Shown piece after piece: positions 8,998 to 17,817 of a stretch of DNA of 64,000 nt. Made by a program: the position numbers and the translations under genes. The stretch covers positions 1 through 64,000 of the forward strand of contig CAZKRM010000003.1 of NCBI GenBank assembly GCA_964555285.1, written 5' to 3'. The notes beneath the pieces were generated by a model. It was not told the DNA's origin, searched no databases, and saw only the letters and a program-made list of their open reading frames with translations. The first letter of the stretch is position 1. Every line of letters starts with the position of its first letter. The DNA comes from JBBIQV01 sp964555285. GTDB taxonomy: Bacteria; Nitrospirota; Nitrospiria; Nitrospirales; Nitrospiraceae.

Positions 8998-10271
8998 TCC
9001 TCACGTTCTGGCTCATTGCATCGGCCATGACCCTGCTCGTGGTCGGTCCGCTCTTGTGGCCGTTGCTGAAACGGACACCTGCTGTCTCAACGGGAGAGCG
9101 TGAACAACGATCGGCGGTCTACCGGCAACAGTTTGCCGAACTGGATGAGGACCGCAAGCATGGGGTGTTGAACGACGAACAGTACCAGCAGGCGCGGCGT
9201 GAGTTGGAGCGCCGTCTGCTCGACGAGACCGGGCGTACGAACACCGCGCCTATGGTGGCGCGACGGCAGGTCAACAGCCGGTTGATGGCGGCTGCGCTGG
9301 CCGTCATCGTTCCCACGGCAAGTGCGGCGTTGTACTGGAAGATCGGGAATCCGCTCGCGATCACGCACCCCCCTGTCCCCGCGATGTCGGCCCAAGGAAA
9401 TTCGGAGTATGACCACCAGAGTTCTGAAGGGCTCGATGCGCTGTCGGAACGTCTCAAGCGAAAACTTGAGCAAACCCCCAACGACGGGGTGGGATGGGCG
9501 CTCCTTGCCCGTTCGTACGTGGAAATGGGGCGGCACACCGACGCAGTGGCGATCTACGAAAAAGCCATGCAACTGATTCCCGATGATGCCCAGTTGCTCG
9601 CCGATTATGCCGATGCCTTGGGTGTCCTCCATGGCCGCACGTTGGAGGGGAAGCCCGAAGTCGTGATTCAACAGGCGCTGAAGATCGATCCACGCAATGT
9701 GAAGGCGCTGATGTTGGCAGGGACCGTGGCCTATGACCGCAAGGACTATCTGCGGGCAGCTCGATTGTGGGAACAGGCGCAAGCCAACCTCCCTGTCGAT
9801 GCAGAGCCGGAGGTGACGCAAGAACTGATGGCCGGTATCGCAGAAGCCAAGAGCCTCGCCGACGGAGGCCAAAAGGTCATGACGGCGAATTCAGCATCAG
9901 CAGCCCCGGCCAAACCGGCCCCTCACGCGCGTGCCATCAGCGGCAACGTGAGTGTGGCGCCGAGCCTGGCCGAGAAAGGGTCGCCGGCGGACACGTTGTT
10001 CGTGTTTGCACGCGAGACGAACGGCCCGCCCATGCCGGTCGCGATCGTGCGCGCGACGAAGAACGATTTGCCGTTCACGTTCCGGCTCGATGATTCAAAC
10101 AGCCCGATGCCGGCCAGGAAACTGTCTGAAGCGGGAACCGTCGTGATTGTGGCGCGTCTGTCGAAATCCGGCAACGCGATGCCCGTCAGCGGAGACCTGC
10201 AGGGCACGAGCAAGCCGGTCACCCCGGGCACGGACGGCCTCAGCATCGTCATCGACACCGAAATTCCGTAG
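8994..10271 (+). CDS. ccmI: Apocytochrome chaperone CcmI (TPR)
   Basis: 425 residues. Two N-terminal membrane segments (about 3-24 and 96-113) with a coiled basic loop between them, then TPR motifs (about 150-260, e.g. GWALLARSYVEMGRHTDAV), an Ala/Pro linker and a C-terminal beta domain (about 310-425). This is the standard CcmI layout; it binds the C-terminal helix of apocytochromes and hands them to CcmFH. Last gene of the ccm run, 14 bp before the next gene. Confidence 0.92.
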   Translation: MILTFWLIASAMTLLVVGPLLWPLLKRTPAVSTGEREQRSAVYRQQFAELDEDRKHGVLNDEQYQQARRELERRLLDETGRTNTAPMVARRQVNSRLMAAALAVIVPTASAALYWKIGNPLAITHPPVPAMSAQGNSEYDHQSSEGLDALSERLKRKLEQTPNDGVGWALLARSYVEMGRHTDAVAIYEKAMQLIPDDAQLLADYADALGVLHGRTLEGKPEVVIQQALKIDPRNVKALMLAGTVAYDRKDYLRAARLWEQAQANLPVDAEPEVTQELMAGIAEAKSLADGGQKVMTANSASAAPAKPAPHARAISGNVSVAPSLAEKGSPADTLFVFARETNGPPMPVAIVRATKNDLPFTFRLDDSNSPMPARKLSEAGTVVIVARLSKSGNAMPVSGDLQGTSKPVTPGTDGLSIVIDTEIP

Positions 10272-10285
10272 AACCGGTAGACCGT

Positions 10286-11596
10286 ATGTCCCTTTCCCTC
10301 ATCACCCTGCTGTATCTCCTCCCAATAATCCTTGCGTTATTGCTGTACCACCGGCGCCATCGGAACAAAGAGACTCGCTATCGTGCCCGCCTAGAGGAGT
10401 CGGTCAAGTCGGGAATCCCCGAGCCCCTGACGCTGCATCCGGTCATTGACCCCAACAAGTGTCTCGGTTCGGGCGCCTGCGTGAGAGCCTGTCCTGAGCA
10501 CGCGCTCGGTATCGTGAGGGGGAAAGCGGTGCTGGTCGAGCCGGATCATTGCATCGGGCACGGCGCCTGCGAGACGGCCTGTCCCCTGGAAGCGATTCAG
10601 TTGGTGTTCGGCACGGAAAAACGGGGCATCGATATTCCTCACGTGAAACCGACCTTCGAAACCAACGTCCCCGGGATCTTCATCGCCGGCGAGTTGGGTG
10701 GGATGGGGCTGATACGCAAGGGGGTCGATCAGGGAGCGCGGGCGATAGAGTCCATCCGGAAAAACAAAGGGAGCGCCAATGAGCTGGACGTTGTCATCGT
10801 CGGCGCGGGACCGGCCGGCATCTCCGCATCGCTGGGCGCCAAAGAGGCCGGGTTACGCTTTGTGACGGTCGAGCAGGAAGATGGCCTCGGTGGCTCGGTC
10901 TACCATTACCCGCGTCGGAAACTGGCCATGACGGCGCCGATGAAGCTGCCTATCGTCGGCAAGTTCAACAAGTACGAGATCAGTAAGGAGGAGCTGCTCG
11001 AGTTCTGGAACCGCATTGCCCGTGATCATGGCCTCACGATCAATTTCACTGAACGCATGGAGGCGATCACAAAGACGGGAAGCGGATTCGTCGTGAAGAC
11101 CTCAAAGAATAACTATAAGACGAAGAACATTCTCCTCGCGATTGGCCGGCGCGGCACGCCGCGCAAGCTGGGTGTGCCCGGCGAAGAGCAACCGAAAGTC
11201 GTCTATCGTCTGATCGATGCGGAACAGTACAAAGGCCGGCATGTCTTGGTGGTGGGAGGCGGCGACAGCGCCGCCGAAGCGGCTCTGGCTATTGCTGCGG
11301 AGAGCGGCACGACCGTATCGGTCTCCTGTCGAGGGGATGCAATCTTCACCCTCCCCAAGGAAAAGAACCGGCAGCAACTCAAGCAGTGCGTTGCCCAAGG
11401 CAAGGTCAAGGTGTTCCCGAATGCCGACGTGCAACAGATAGGGAAAGACACTGTGACCATCGAACATGAAGGCAAGGCCATTGAGCTGAAAAACGATGCC
11501 GTCATTGTCTGCGCCGGAGGCACCCTCCCCACCCCCATGCTCAAAGAAATCGGCGTCATGGTGGAGACCTATTACGGCACGCCGGTCGCACGTTGA
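10286..11596 (+). CDS. Membrane-anchored ferredoxin/FAD-NAD(P) oxidoreductase
   Basis: 436 residues. One N-terminal membrane segment (3-20), then two ferredoxin-like motifs: C59-x5-C65-x3-C69-P and C89-x5-C95-x3-C99-P. The usual second cysteine is Ser62 in the first and His92 in the second, so each site offers three cysteines, as in [3Fe-4S] sites. A thioredoxin-reductase-like FAD/NAD(P) domain follows, with VIVGAGPAGISASLGA near 170 and VLVVGGGDSAAEAALA near 317; no CXXC active site is seen. It is cotranscribed with ccm by position. Electron delivery to a membrane or periplasmic partner is an inference. Confidence 0.8.
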   Translation: MSLSLITLLYLLPIILALLLYHRRHRNKETRYRARLEESVKSGIPEPLTLHPVIDPNKCLGSGACVRACPEHALGIVRGKAVLVEPDHCIGHGACETACPLEAIQLVFGTEKRGIDIPHVKPTFETNVPGIFIAGELGGMGLIRKGVDQGARAIESIRKNKGSANELDVVIVGAGPAGISASLGAKEAGLRFVTVEQEDGLGGSVYHYPRRKLAMTAPMKLPIVGKFNKYEISKEELLEFWNRIARDHGLTINFTERMEAITKTGSGFVVKTSKNNYKTKNILLAIGRRGTPRKLGVPGEEQPKVVYRLIDAEQYKGRHVLVVGGGDSAAEAALAIAAESGTTVSVSCRGDAIFTLPKEKNRQQLKQCVAQGKVKVFPNADVQQIGKDTVTIEHEGKAIELKNDAVIVCAGGTLPTPMLKEIGVMVETYYGTPVAR

Positions 11597-11609
11597 GGCC
11601 GACCTCACG

Positions 11610-12434
11610 CTAGGATTCGCCATCCAACCGTTCTTCAAAGTGATAGATGCCCATTCCGAGGCGGACCCGTCCGGTTCCCTTGGAGGAGGGGTTCACATCG
11701 CGATCACGATGGGAGAGCCACCGGTCCATCGCTTCCAAGAATTCCTGGGCCTGGGCGACGGCGAGCACGCGAAATTCTTTCGCTGCCTCGACAGGAACGT
11801 TGTCATACATGACCTTTCGCTGAACGCGCGGCTTCGTTGGATCTTGGTAGAGGTTATGATCGATGGTCGCGATGAGATCTGCGGTATCGGTCCCGAGCAC
11901 GTTCAGTTTTTCCGCAGAACCCTTCTGGGGAATATACCCGCGCGAGAGGAGACAGATCCGTCCGTCCCGAAGCTGCTTGACGGCTCCGACCCGTAAGAGC
12001 TCATCCAACACCGCGCGTACCGGAATATCGCCGCTATAGCGTTTAACCAGTTCGGAGAAGGATGCGTGTGTATCTTCCATGCGTAACGGGAAGGGATGAC
12101 CCTTTCCGTCTCCAAAGTCCGGGTCTCGCACCCAGCCGGTGATCACGCGGGCGGCGCGGTTGTATTGTTCCGCCGTCGCCGCGTCGCTCCGTACAGGCTC
12201 CCGTAGAATTCGCTGGACCTCTTTACGGGTCAGCCCAGTCAAGATGGATATCCTGGATATCGTTTGCTTTTTTTTTGCGATCCCGAACTCGGCGCGTGCG
12301 ACCTCGACATAGACCTGCTTGGCCAATTCAGCGAAGGTCTTATGGGACACGCTATGACGAAGGAGGATTCGGACCAGGGGACGGAGGAGCGTGAGGGTGG
12401 CGACCGAAAGGGATTGGCGATGGGTAGGTTTCAC
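11610..12434 (-). CDS. DUF6502 family protein
   Basis: 274 residues, GTG start. The N terminus is helical and contains a helix-turn-helix-like stretch (QTISRISILTGLTRKEVQRIL, about residues 57-77), so a DNA-binding role is possible; the family has no settled function. It converges on the flavoprotein gene with a 13-bp gap. A sigma-70-like promoter lies immediately upstream (12444-12472), so close that the transcript may be nearly leaderless. Confidence 0.75.
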   Translation of the reverse strand: MKPTHRQSLSVATLTLLRPLVRILLRHSVSHKTFAELAKQVYVEVARAEFGIAKKKQTISRISILTGLTRKEVQRILREPVRSDAATAEQYNRAARVITGWVRDPDFGDGKGHPFPLRMEDTHASFSELVKRYSGDIPVRAVLDELLRVGAVKQLRDGRICLLSRGYIPQKGSAEKLNVLGTDTADLIATIDHNLYQDPTKPRVQRKVMYDNVPVEAAKEFRVLAVAQAQEFLEAMDRWLSHRDRDVNPSSKGTGRVRLGMGIYHFEERLDGES

Positions 12435-12443
12435 AAGGGTGGG

Positions 12444-12472
12444 ACATTATTCACAACACCGTTCCAAGTCAA
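12444..12472 (-). promoter_or_regulatory. Sigma-70-like promoter of the DUF6502 gene
   Basis: On the minus strand TTGACT (12472-12467), a 17-bp spacer and TAATGT (12449-12444). The expected start of transcription is about 12437, only a few bases before the GTG at 12434. By eye only. Confidence 0.5.
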
Positions 12473-12594
12473 GGGGGCGTAAGATCGGATGGAACTGCCT
12501 GACGAGACACCGAGTCTCGAAGAGAATCTGCCGCCGGCGTTCCGTTGCCTCAAGGAGAGGGCTCCAGAGGATAAGAGCCGTGCTTGGTGTACGA

Positions 12595-13050
12595 TTATCC
12601 TCCAGCCCGCTCGAAACGGTCGCGAATGCGCAGCAGCAGCGTGCGCAGTTGCTCGGCCTCGTTCTTCGTAAGCGCCCGCTCGAAATAAGGACGGATGAAC
12701 GCGATGTGTGCAGCAAACGTCTTCCGAAAGAGCGCGTCTCCCTTCTCGGTCAGACGGATCTTCTTGGCGCGCCGATCACCCGCCACCGGCTCGCGATGGA
12801 TCAGTCCTTTGGCAACCAGCCGGTCCAGGACGCCGGTTAACGTCCCCTTCGTCACTAACGTGGCCGCGGACAGTTCGGCGCAGGTCAGGCCGTCGGTATC
12901 GCCGAGCGTGGCGATCACATCGAACTGCGACGGGGTGAGCCGCAAGGACTTGATGTGGCGGCTGTCCGTCCGCCAGAAGGCCAGATAGGCCTCCACGAGC
13001 GGACGCACAACTTTGAGGTAGGGGTCATCCTTCAGGTCGGGCACATCCAT
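12595..13050 (-). CDS. MarR family transcriptional regulator
   Basis: 151 residues, winged helix-turn-helix. Recognisable MarR segments are LTPSQFDVIATLG, the recognition helix region CAELSAATLVTKGTLTGVLD and the wing GLIHREPVAGDRRAKKIRLT. MarR proteins bind palindromic operators as dimers and usually repress their own gene and a neighbour. A perfect TCCTA-N2-TAGGA palindrome sits 14 bp before its start codon, and a HEAT-repeat membrane gene diverges from it. Ligand not predictable. Confidence 0.9.
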   Translation of the reverse strand: MDVPDLKDDPYLKVVRPLVEAYLAFWRTDSRHIKSLRLTPSQFDVIATLGDTDGLTCAELSAATLVTKGTLTGVLDRLVAKGLIHREPVAGDRRAKKIRLTEKGDALFRKTFAAHIAFIRPYFERALTKNEAEQLRTLLLRIRDRFERAGG

Positions 13051-13063
13051 GAATGGAGGGTAG

Positions 13064-13075
13064 TCCTAACTAGGA
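13064..13075. promoter_or_regulatory. Candidate MarR operator palindrome
   Basis: TCCTA-AC-TAGGA, perfect 5-bp arms, in the 117-bp gap between the divergent marR and HEAT-repeat genes. Placement suggests autoregulation; binding is not shown. Confidence 0.4.
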
Positions 13076-13134
13076 TGAGAATCAAGAGAGATGCGGTCGA
13101 AGTTCTCTCGGCAACGCACGTGCCTGACCGGAAC

Positions 13135-13150
13135 ATGACGTTGACGTCAT
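13135..13150. promoter_or_regulatory. Second palindrome in marR intergenic region
   Basis: ATGACGT-TG-ACGTCAT, perfect 7-bp arms. Its first three bases could be read as an ATG start for the HEAT gene, but the symmetry favours a protein-binding site and a start at 13168. Confidence 0.4.
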
Positions 13151-13167
13151 GGAGCCGGCTCCCTATC

Positions 13168-13812
13168 ATGCAGACCACGATGACTCGCGGTTCACAGCCA
13201 GGCCAAGCGAATCTGACTGCGATCCTGCTGGCAGTCGGCGCGATTGTGGCCGGTGTCTGGATATGGAAACGCCTGCCGACCGACACGCAGGAGGCGATCA
13301 TCGACCGGGCGATCCCGGCGGTTCTTGCGGGGTTGGTCGTCTTGGCCGGCTTGGGGGCGGTGTTCCGGCAGGTTCGTCGTCGCTGGAGGCGGCGTCGAGA
13401 ACGAGACCGGCTCATCCGTGCATTCGAGCGCGCGCAGTCTCCGGAGAAACGGCTGGAGCTGGCATTTGCCATGATCGAAGTGAACGAGTATCAACCGGAC
13501 GGTCTTGAGGCGATTGCGCCGGCTCTCCGCGAACTGTTTGCCGCCACTCTGACCCGCGCCCTGGGCGATAAACAGCATCGCATTCGCGGCATGGCCGCCA
13601 GCCATCTTGGAGTGCTGCAAGACAAGGCGTCTCTCCCGCTCCTGCTGAGGGCGTTGGAGGACGATCATGCGTATGTCCGGTCTTGCGCGGCGTTGGGGCT
13701 GGGCCGCATGCGTGCGGTGGAGGCGAAGGAGAAGCTGGCTGAAGTGATGAAGGAGGACTGGGATCAGACCGTGCGGAGTCGGGCTAGGGAAGCGCTGGAA
13801 CGGATGGCATGA
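13168..13812 (+). CDS. HEAT-repeat domain membrane protein
   Basis: 214 residues from ATG 13168; ATG 13135 or 13180 are alternatives and no ribosome-binding site is decisive. Two hydrophobic segments come first (LTAILLAVGAIVAGVWIW and AIPAVLAGLVVLAGLGAVF), then a very basic stretch (RRRWRRRRERDR), then helical HEAT-like repeats (e.g. ALEDDHAYVRSCAALGLGRM near the end). The cytoplasmic repeat domain probably binds a protein partner. Divergent from the MarR gene, so possibly its target. Function unknown. Confidence 0.7.
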   Translation: MQTTMTRGSQPGQANLTAILLAVGAIVAGVWIWKRLPTDTQEAIIDRAIPAVLAGLVVLAGLGAVFRQVRRRWRRRRERDRLIRAFERAQSPEKRLELAFAMIEVNEYQPDGLEAIAPALRELFAATLTRALGDKQHRIRGMAASHLGVLQDKASLPLLLRALEDDHAYVRSCAALGLGRMRAVEAKEKLAEVMKEDWDQTVRSRAREALERMA

Positions 13813-13815
13813 AGA

Positions 13816-13839
13816 CAGGTTGAGGCTGGCCTCAACCTG
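13816..13839. terminator. Bidirectional terminator hairpin
   Basis: CAGGTTGAGG, loop CTGG, CCTCAACCTG: a perfect 10-bp stem between the convergent HEAT-repeat and phosphoesterase genes. It overlaps the last codons of the latter (stop at 13832). No long T tract. Confidence 0.6.
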
Positions 13840-14677
13840 ATGTCCGGTCCGTCCAGTCGATCACCAGGATCTCGGGCGGGCATTGCCACCGGATCGGTAA
13901 CAAGGACCATCCGAGTCCGCGGTTGACATAGAGGCGATGTGGCTCCCGGTGATGGAATCCGCTCAGTCGCCCGTTGCATCCGGGAGGGAGCCAGAAGGGC
14001 GGGACGCCGGGAAGTTTCCACTGTCCCCCGTGGCTGTGCCCGCAGAGAATCAGATCGGTGTGGTGCCGGTCGGTGAGCTGATCGAGGATGTTCGGAGCAT
14101 GCGCGAGCAGGAGCGTGAACCGGCCGGCTGCGGACGGTGGAAGACAACGGATGTCGGCTCGATGCAGCGAGGGGTCATCGACCCCGACGATCGCAAGCTC
14201 CCCGCCCGGCACTGGGATGAACGTGGCCTGATTGATCAGCAAGACGATTTTGTCGCGGTCCGCCCTGGCGGTGAAGTCGTCGATGGAGACGCCGCTATAA
14301 TGGTCGTGGTTGCCCAAAATCATGTACACCGGCGCAACCTCGCGCAGAGCCGCGAGAAAACGAAAGAGATGCGGGAGGCCGTCCGAGACGTTCACCAAGT
14401 CGCCGGTGACGAAAATCCAGTCGGGATGCAGGTCGGCAATGGCGCTGATCAGCGAGTCATGCCGGGGCTGGTACCGATCGAGATGGAGATCGCTGATTTG
14501 CACGCCGCGTCGCCCAGCCAATGGGCTGTGCGTGCAGGTGATACGGGAGACTTCGGCGGCGTTCAGGCCTAGCCCCCACTGAGGAAGCCGGTTGAAGGCG
14601 TGATGCAGGGGCTGGCTGATCCAGTGGCCGGCGACGACCCGCGCGCGTTCTTGCCAGTGCAGGAGTCGAGCGATCAT
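13832..14677 (-). CDS. Calcineurin-like metallophosphoesterase
   Basis: 281 residues. The metal-binding blocks are all visible: QISDLHLDRY, FVTGDLVNVSDG, LGNHDHYSG, LLLAHAPN and LCGHSHGGQ. This pattern is that of the YkuE-like membrane-associated phosphoesterases, often acting on lipid or UDP-sugar substrates; substrate not predictable here. The start overlaps the stop of the EF-hand gene by 4 bp, so the two are probably cotranscribed. Confidence 0.88.
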   Translation of the reverse strand: MIARLLHWQERARVVAGHWISQPLHHAFNRLPQWGLGLNAAEVSRITCTHSPLAGRRGVQISDLHLDRYQPRHDSLISAIADLHPDWIFVTGDLVNVSDGLPHLFRFLAALREVAPVYMILGNHDHYSGVSIDDFTARADRDKIVLLINQATFIPVPGGELAIVGVDDPSLHRADIRCLPPSAAGRFTLLLAHAPNILDQLTDRHHTDLILCGHSHGGQWKLPGVPPFWLPPGCNGRLSGFHHREPHRLYVNRGLGWSLLPIRWQCPPEILVIDWTDRTSG

Positions 14678-15342
14678 TCCATCACCCGATGCAGTTCGGC
14701 CTGGTCCGTGTCCGTGAAGCGATAGCCCTGGTCGTAGAGGCGGCCCATGCCGGCCATCAGTTGATCGAGTCCCACGGTATGATGGAGGCTGTCGAATGTC
14801 TCTGTGAGGGCAGCCAGATGGGTCGTGGCGGGGAGGGATGGGTCGGACGCCAGGTCGAGCGATCGCAGCACGTCGCGCAGCTCGGTGGCGTTATATTCCC
14901 CGTCGTCGTTCCCGTCGCTCACGAGCGCGAACTCATAGAACGTCAAGCTCAGCGAGAGCGTGGACTGGGTCCGACTAAATGATTCGCGAACGTCGTCCAG
15001 GCCTCGGGGATAGAGCAGGTCGCAGTCCGACTCGGAGGCGGCAGGGTGAGCCCAGGCCACTCCTTCCACTTGGGGACGAAGCGGCTTCTGTTTCTGGCGC
15101 TTGTAGAACCATTCCGTACAACGACTGGCTTCTGCAAAGGCCTGCTTATCGGAGACGACCTGCTTCCGGATATGGTGGGTGAACAGGCGGAACAGGTCTT
15201 GGGTGGTGGCGGATTGAGCCGGCGCCGGTGAAAGAGTGAGACCGGCGCAGACCACGAGGATGAGAGACGATAGAATCGTCCGGCCGGCCTGCGGAAGAGC
15301 CGAGTCCGGCCTCGGCTGAGAATGGAAACTCAAGGATGACAT
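14674..15342 (-). CDS. Secreted EF-hand-like protein of unknown function
   Basis: 222 residues from the ATG at 15342. AGGAGG lies just upstream, unusually close to this ATG; a TTG nine bases on is the alternative. A signal peptide ends near residue 40 (PAPAQS). An EF-hand loop DGNDDGEYNATE and a second acidic stretch (TDTDQAELHRVME) at the C terminus point to calcium binding. No domain recognised beyond that. The upstream extension of the frame to 15537 overlaps truD and was not used. Confidence 0.65.
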   Translation of the reverse strand: MSSLSFHSQPRPDSALPQAGRTILSSLILVVCAGLTLSPAPAQSATTQDLFRLFTHHIRKQVVSDKQAFAEASRCTEWFYKRQKQKPLRPQVEGVAWAHPAASESDCDLLYPRGLDDVRESFSRTQSTLSLSLTFYEFALVSDGNDDGEYNATELRDVLRSLDLASDPSLPATTHLAALTETFDSLHHTVGLDQLMAGMGRLYDQGYRFTDTDQAELHRVME

Positions 15343-15405
15343 GCCTCCTGGGACGTGGTCATGGAAAGTATAACATGTGGGAGCCTGCCGAACCGGCGTA
15401 GCTGG

Positions 15406-16458
15406 ATGATGGAGACGATGCCCTTGCCCTATCTCACCGCCCAGGTCCCCGGCGTCGGCGGGCGAATCCGGAAGACGCCGGAGGATTTTCGCGTCGAGGA
15501 GCGGCCGTTGTATCTGCCCTGCGGTGAGGGCGAACACCTGTACCTTCGCGTGACCAAGCGGGAACTCTCGACTCCCGACCTGGTCTTGCGGCTGTCCTCG
15601 ACATTAGGAGTCAAGGCGCGGTGCATCGGTGTCGCGGGATTGAAGGATGCCCATGCGGTCACGACGCAGCTCGTGTCGGTGCAAGGGACGGCGCCGGAAC
15701 GGATCGCACAACTTCGCTTGGACGATCAATTACTCTCTATCGATGTGCTGGGGCGGCATCGGAACCGGCTGCGAACCGGCCATCATGCAGGCAATCGGTT
15801 TCACCTGGTCGTGCGGGATGTCGATCCAATCGCCGAGGAATCCGTTCCCTCGGTGCTCGACGAACTCGTTCGCCGCGGGGTGCCGAATTATTTTGGCCCG
15901 CAGCGGCAGGGACGGCACGGGTTGAACTACCGGCTCGGCGCGGCGCTTCTCACCGACCAGGTCCGCCGAGCGAACATGAGTCGCTCGAAACGACTCTGGT
16001 ACCTGCACGCGTATCAGTCCTTTCTGTTTAATCACATCGTGGCGCGTCGGATCGACCGGCTCGATCGGGTGCTGGTCGGCGATTGGGCCATGAAGGTCGC
16101 CAACGGCGCCTGCTTTCCGGTCGAGGACGCGGTGGCCGAGCAGCCTCGTGCCGAACGGTTTGAGATCAGTCCGACGGGCCCGTTGTTTGGGTCGCGTGCG
16201 CCTTGGGCGACAGGGGAACCGGGCGACATGGAGCGAGCCGTCGTGTCCGAAGCCGGCACCACGCCGGAGTCGCTGAGCCAAGCGGCGGCCGAGTGTGGAT
16301 TCCGCGGCGAGCGGCGGGCCTTGCGCGTTCGGCTCGACGATCTCGACTGGTCTTTCAAGGACCATGTCCTCAATCTGGCCTTTTCACTTCCCCCCGGTGC
16401 CTATGCCACCAGCGTGTTGCGCGAACTGATGAAACTCCCCGAACCTCACGGGATGTGA
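15406..16458 (+). CDS. truD: tRNA pseudouridine(13) synthase TruD
   Basis: 350 residues from ATG 15406, near the usual family length; the frame is open to 15355. The catalytic segment GLKDAHAVTTQ contains the conserved Asp, and NYFGPQRQGRHGLNYRLG and AYQSFLFN are TruD signatures. It makes pseudouridine at position 13 of tRNA-Glu. It diverges from the EF-hand gene, with only about 60 bp for both promoters. Confidence 0.93.
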   Translation: MMETMPLPYLTAQVPGVGGRIRKTPEDFRVEERPLYLPCGEGEHLYLRVTKRELSTPDLVLRLSSTLGVKARCIGVAGLKDAHAVTTQLVSVQGTAPERIAQLRLDDQLLSIDVLGRHRNRLRTGHHAGNRFHLVVRDVDPIAEESVPSVLDELVRRGVPNYFGPQRQGRHGLNYRLGAALLTDQVRRANMSRSKRLWYLHAYQSFLFNHIVARRIDRLDRVLVGDWAMKVANGACFPVEDAVAEQPRAERFEISPTGPLFGSRAPWATGEPGDMERAVVSEAGTTPESLSQAAAECGFRGERRALRVRLDDLDWSFKDHVLNLAFSLPPGAYATSVLRELMKLPEPHGM

Positions 16459-16572
16459 CGCTGCGTCAGACTCCACGGCTCAGCGCTCTGTGTCGAAAAC
16501 ACATTCCGGTCTGCCGCCGGCGATCCAGCGTGGTAGAATTTACCGTGAGAATGCTGCGTTCGGAGTGCCACG

Positions 16573-17817
16573 ATGACGCATGACCAAGAGACCGTTGTCC
16601 TGCATGGCCATATCATCGATTCCCTGATTCTGCCCAAGGTGCTGGACAGGATCTTGGTCATGGGGGGGAGCTTCGACCTTCAGGAGGTCGCCATCGGCAA
16701 GACTCGTGAAGAAACGTCTTGCGCGAAGATCGTGGTGCGAGCGCCTTCTGCCAAGCTGCTGGGGGAGATTCTACGGGCTATCCAACCCCATGGCGCGTCG
16801 GTTGAGCGGGAACTCGATTGTCAGGTCGAAGCGGCCCCGGCGGACGGCGTGTTCCCAGAACAGTTCTATGCCACCACCCACTTGCCTACGCAGGTCAGGC
16901 TGCAGGGGCAATGGATCGATGTCGAGCGGACCGAGATGGATCTCGGGATTCGGGTGGATGCCGGCAAGACCGCCGCGTGTACCGTTCCCATGGGGGAGGT
17001 GACACGAGGCGAGTTCATCGTGACAGGTCGAACGGGCATCCGGGTGACCCCGCTGCCACGGCCGCAAGAGCGGGATGTCTTCAGTTTTATGGAGTCTCAG
17101 GTGTCGGCGGAGCGGCCGCATGGGCCCATCATTGCGGACGTGGCGAAGCGCATGCGACTGCTACGCGAAGGCCATCGGGCAGGTCGCCCCGATTGCAAGG
17201 TCCTGCTGGCCGGTGGTCCGGCGATCGTTCACGCGGGTGGGCGTGAGGCTCTGGCCTGGCTGATCGAAGCCGGATTTGTTCACGTGCTGTTCTGCGGCAA
17301 TGCGCTGGCCGCGCACGACATGGAAGCGGATCTGTACGGCACGTCTTTGGGATATGGGCTTTCTGCCGGTCGAGCGGTCCCGCATGGGCATGAGCATCAT
17401 CTCCGGACCATCAATCGTATCCGTGCGATCGGCAGCATCGCTGCCGCGGTCGAATCGGGCGTCATCGAGCACGGCATCATGGCGGCCTGTGTTCGTCATC
17501 GGGTCGAAGTCGTGATGGCGGGAACGATCCGCGATGATGGGCCCTTGCCCGACGTGATCACGGATTCGGTGAAAGCTCAGGCAGCCATGCGGGCCGCGAT
17601 TCCCGGTGTCGGATTAGCCTTACTGGTGGCGTCGACTCTCCACGCCGTGGCGACCGGAAATCTCTTGCCGGCTGCGATCCCTACGGTCTGTGTGGACGTC
17701 AATCCCGCCGTCCCGACCAAGCTGGCTGACCGAGGCAGTTTCCAGGCCGTCGGCTTGGTGATGGATGCCGCCTCCTTCTTGGGCGAGCTCGCACGTGAGC
17801 TGGGGTGGCCACGATGA
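16573..17817 (+). CDS. LOR/SDH-domain ornithine cyclodeaminase-like protein (TIGR00300)
   Basis: 414 residues. The whole protein corresponds to the C-terminal half of cyanobacterial ArgZ/AgrE, the LOR/SDH family, which converts ornithine to proline and ammonia. Shared blocks recognised from memory include FYATTHLPTQVRL, GPAIVHAGG, GNALAAHD, AGTIRDDGPLPD and VCVDVNPAVPTKLADRGS. The N-terminal part (about 1-90) is the ACT-like region of the family. The stop overlaps the start of the arginine dihydrolase gene (ATGA), so the two enzymes are made together. Reaction is inferred from the family; substrate not proven. Confidence 0.82.
   Translation: MTHDQETVVLHGHIIDSLILPKVLDRILVMGGSFDLQEVAIGKTREETSCAKIVVRAPSAKLLGEILRAIQPHGASVERELDCQVEAAPADGVFPEQFYATTHLPTQVRLQGQWIDVERTEMDLGIRVDAGKTAACTVPMGEVTRGEFIVTGRTGIRVTPLPRPQERDVFSFMESQVSAERPHGPIIADVAKRMRLLREGHRAGRPDCKVLLAGGPAIVHAGGREALAWLIEAGFVHVLFCGNALAAHDMEADLYGTSLGYGLSAGRAVPHGHEHHLRTINRIRAIGSIAAAVESGVIEHGIMAACVRHRVEVVMAGTIRDDGPLPDVITDSVKAQAAMRAAIPGVGLALLVASTLHAVATGNLLPAAIPTVCVDVNPAVPTKLADRGSFQAVGLVMDAASFLGELARELGWPR

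Noticed and set aside
11594..11607. TGAGG-CCGA-CCTCA as terminator between the flavoprotein and DUF6502 genes
   Set aside because: Only a 5-bp stem without a T tract; too weak to annotate.
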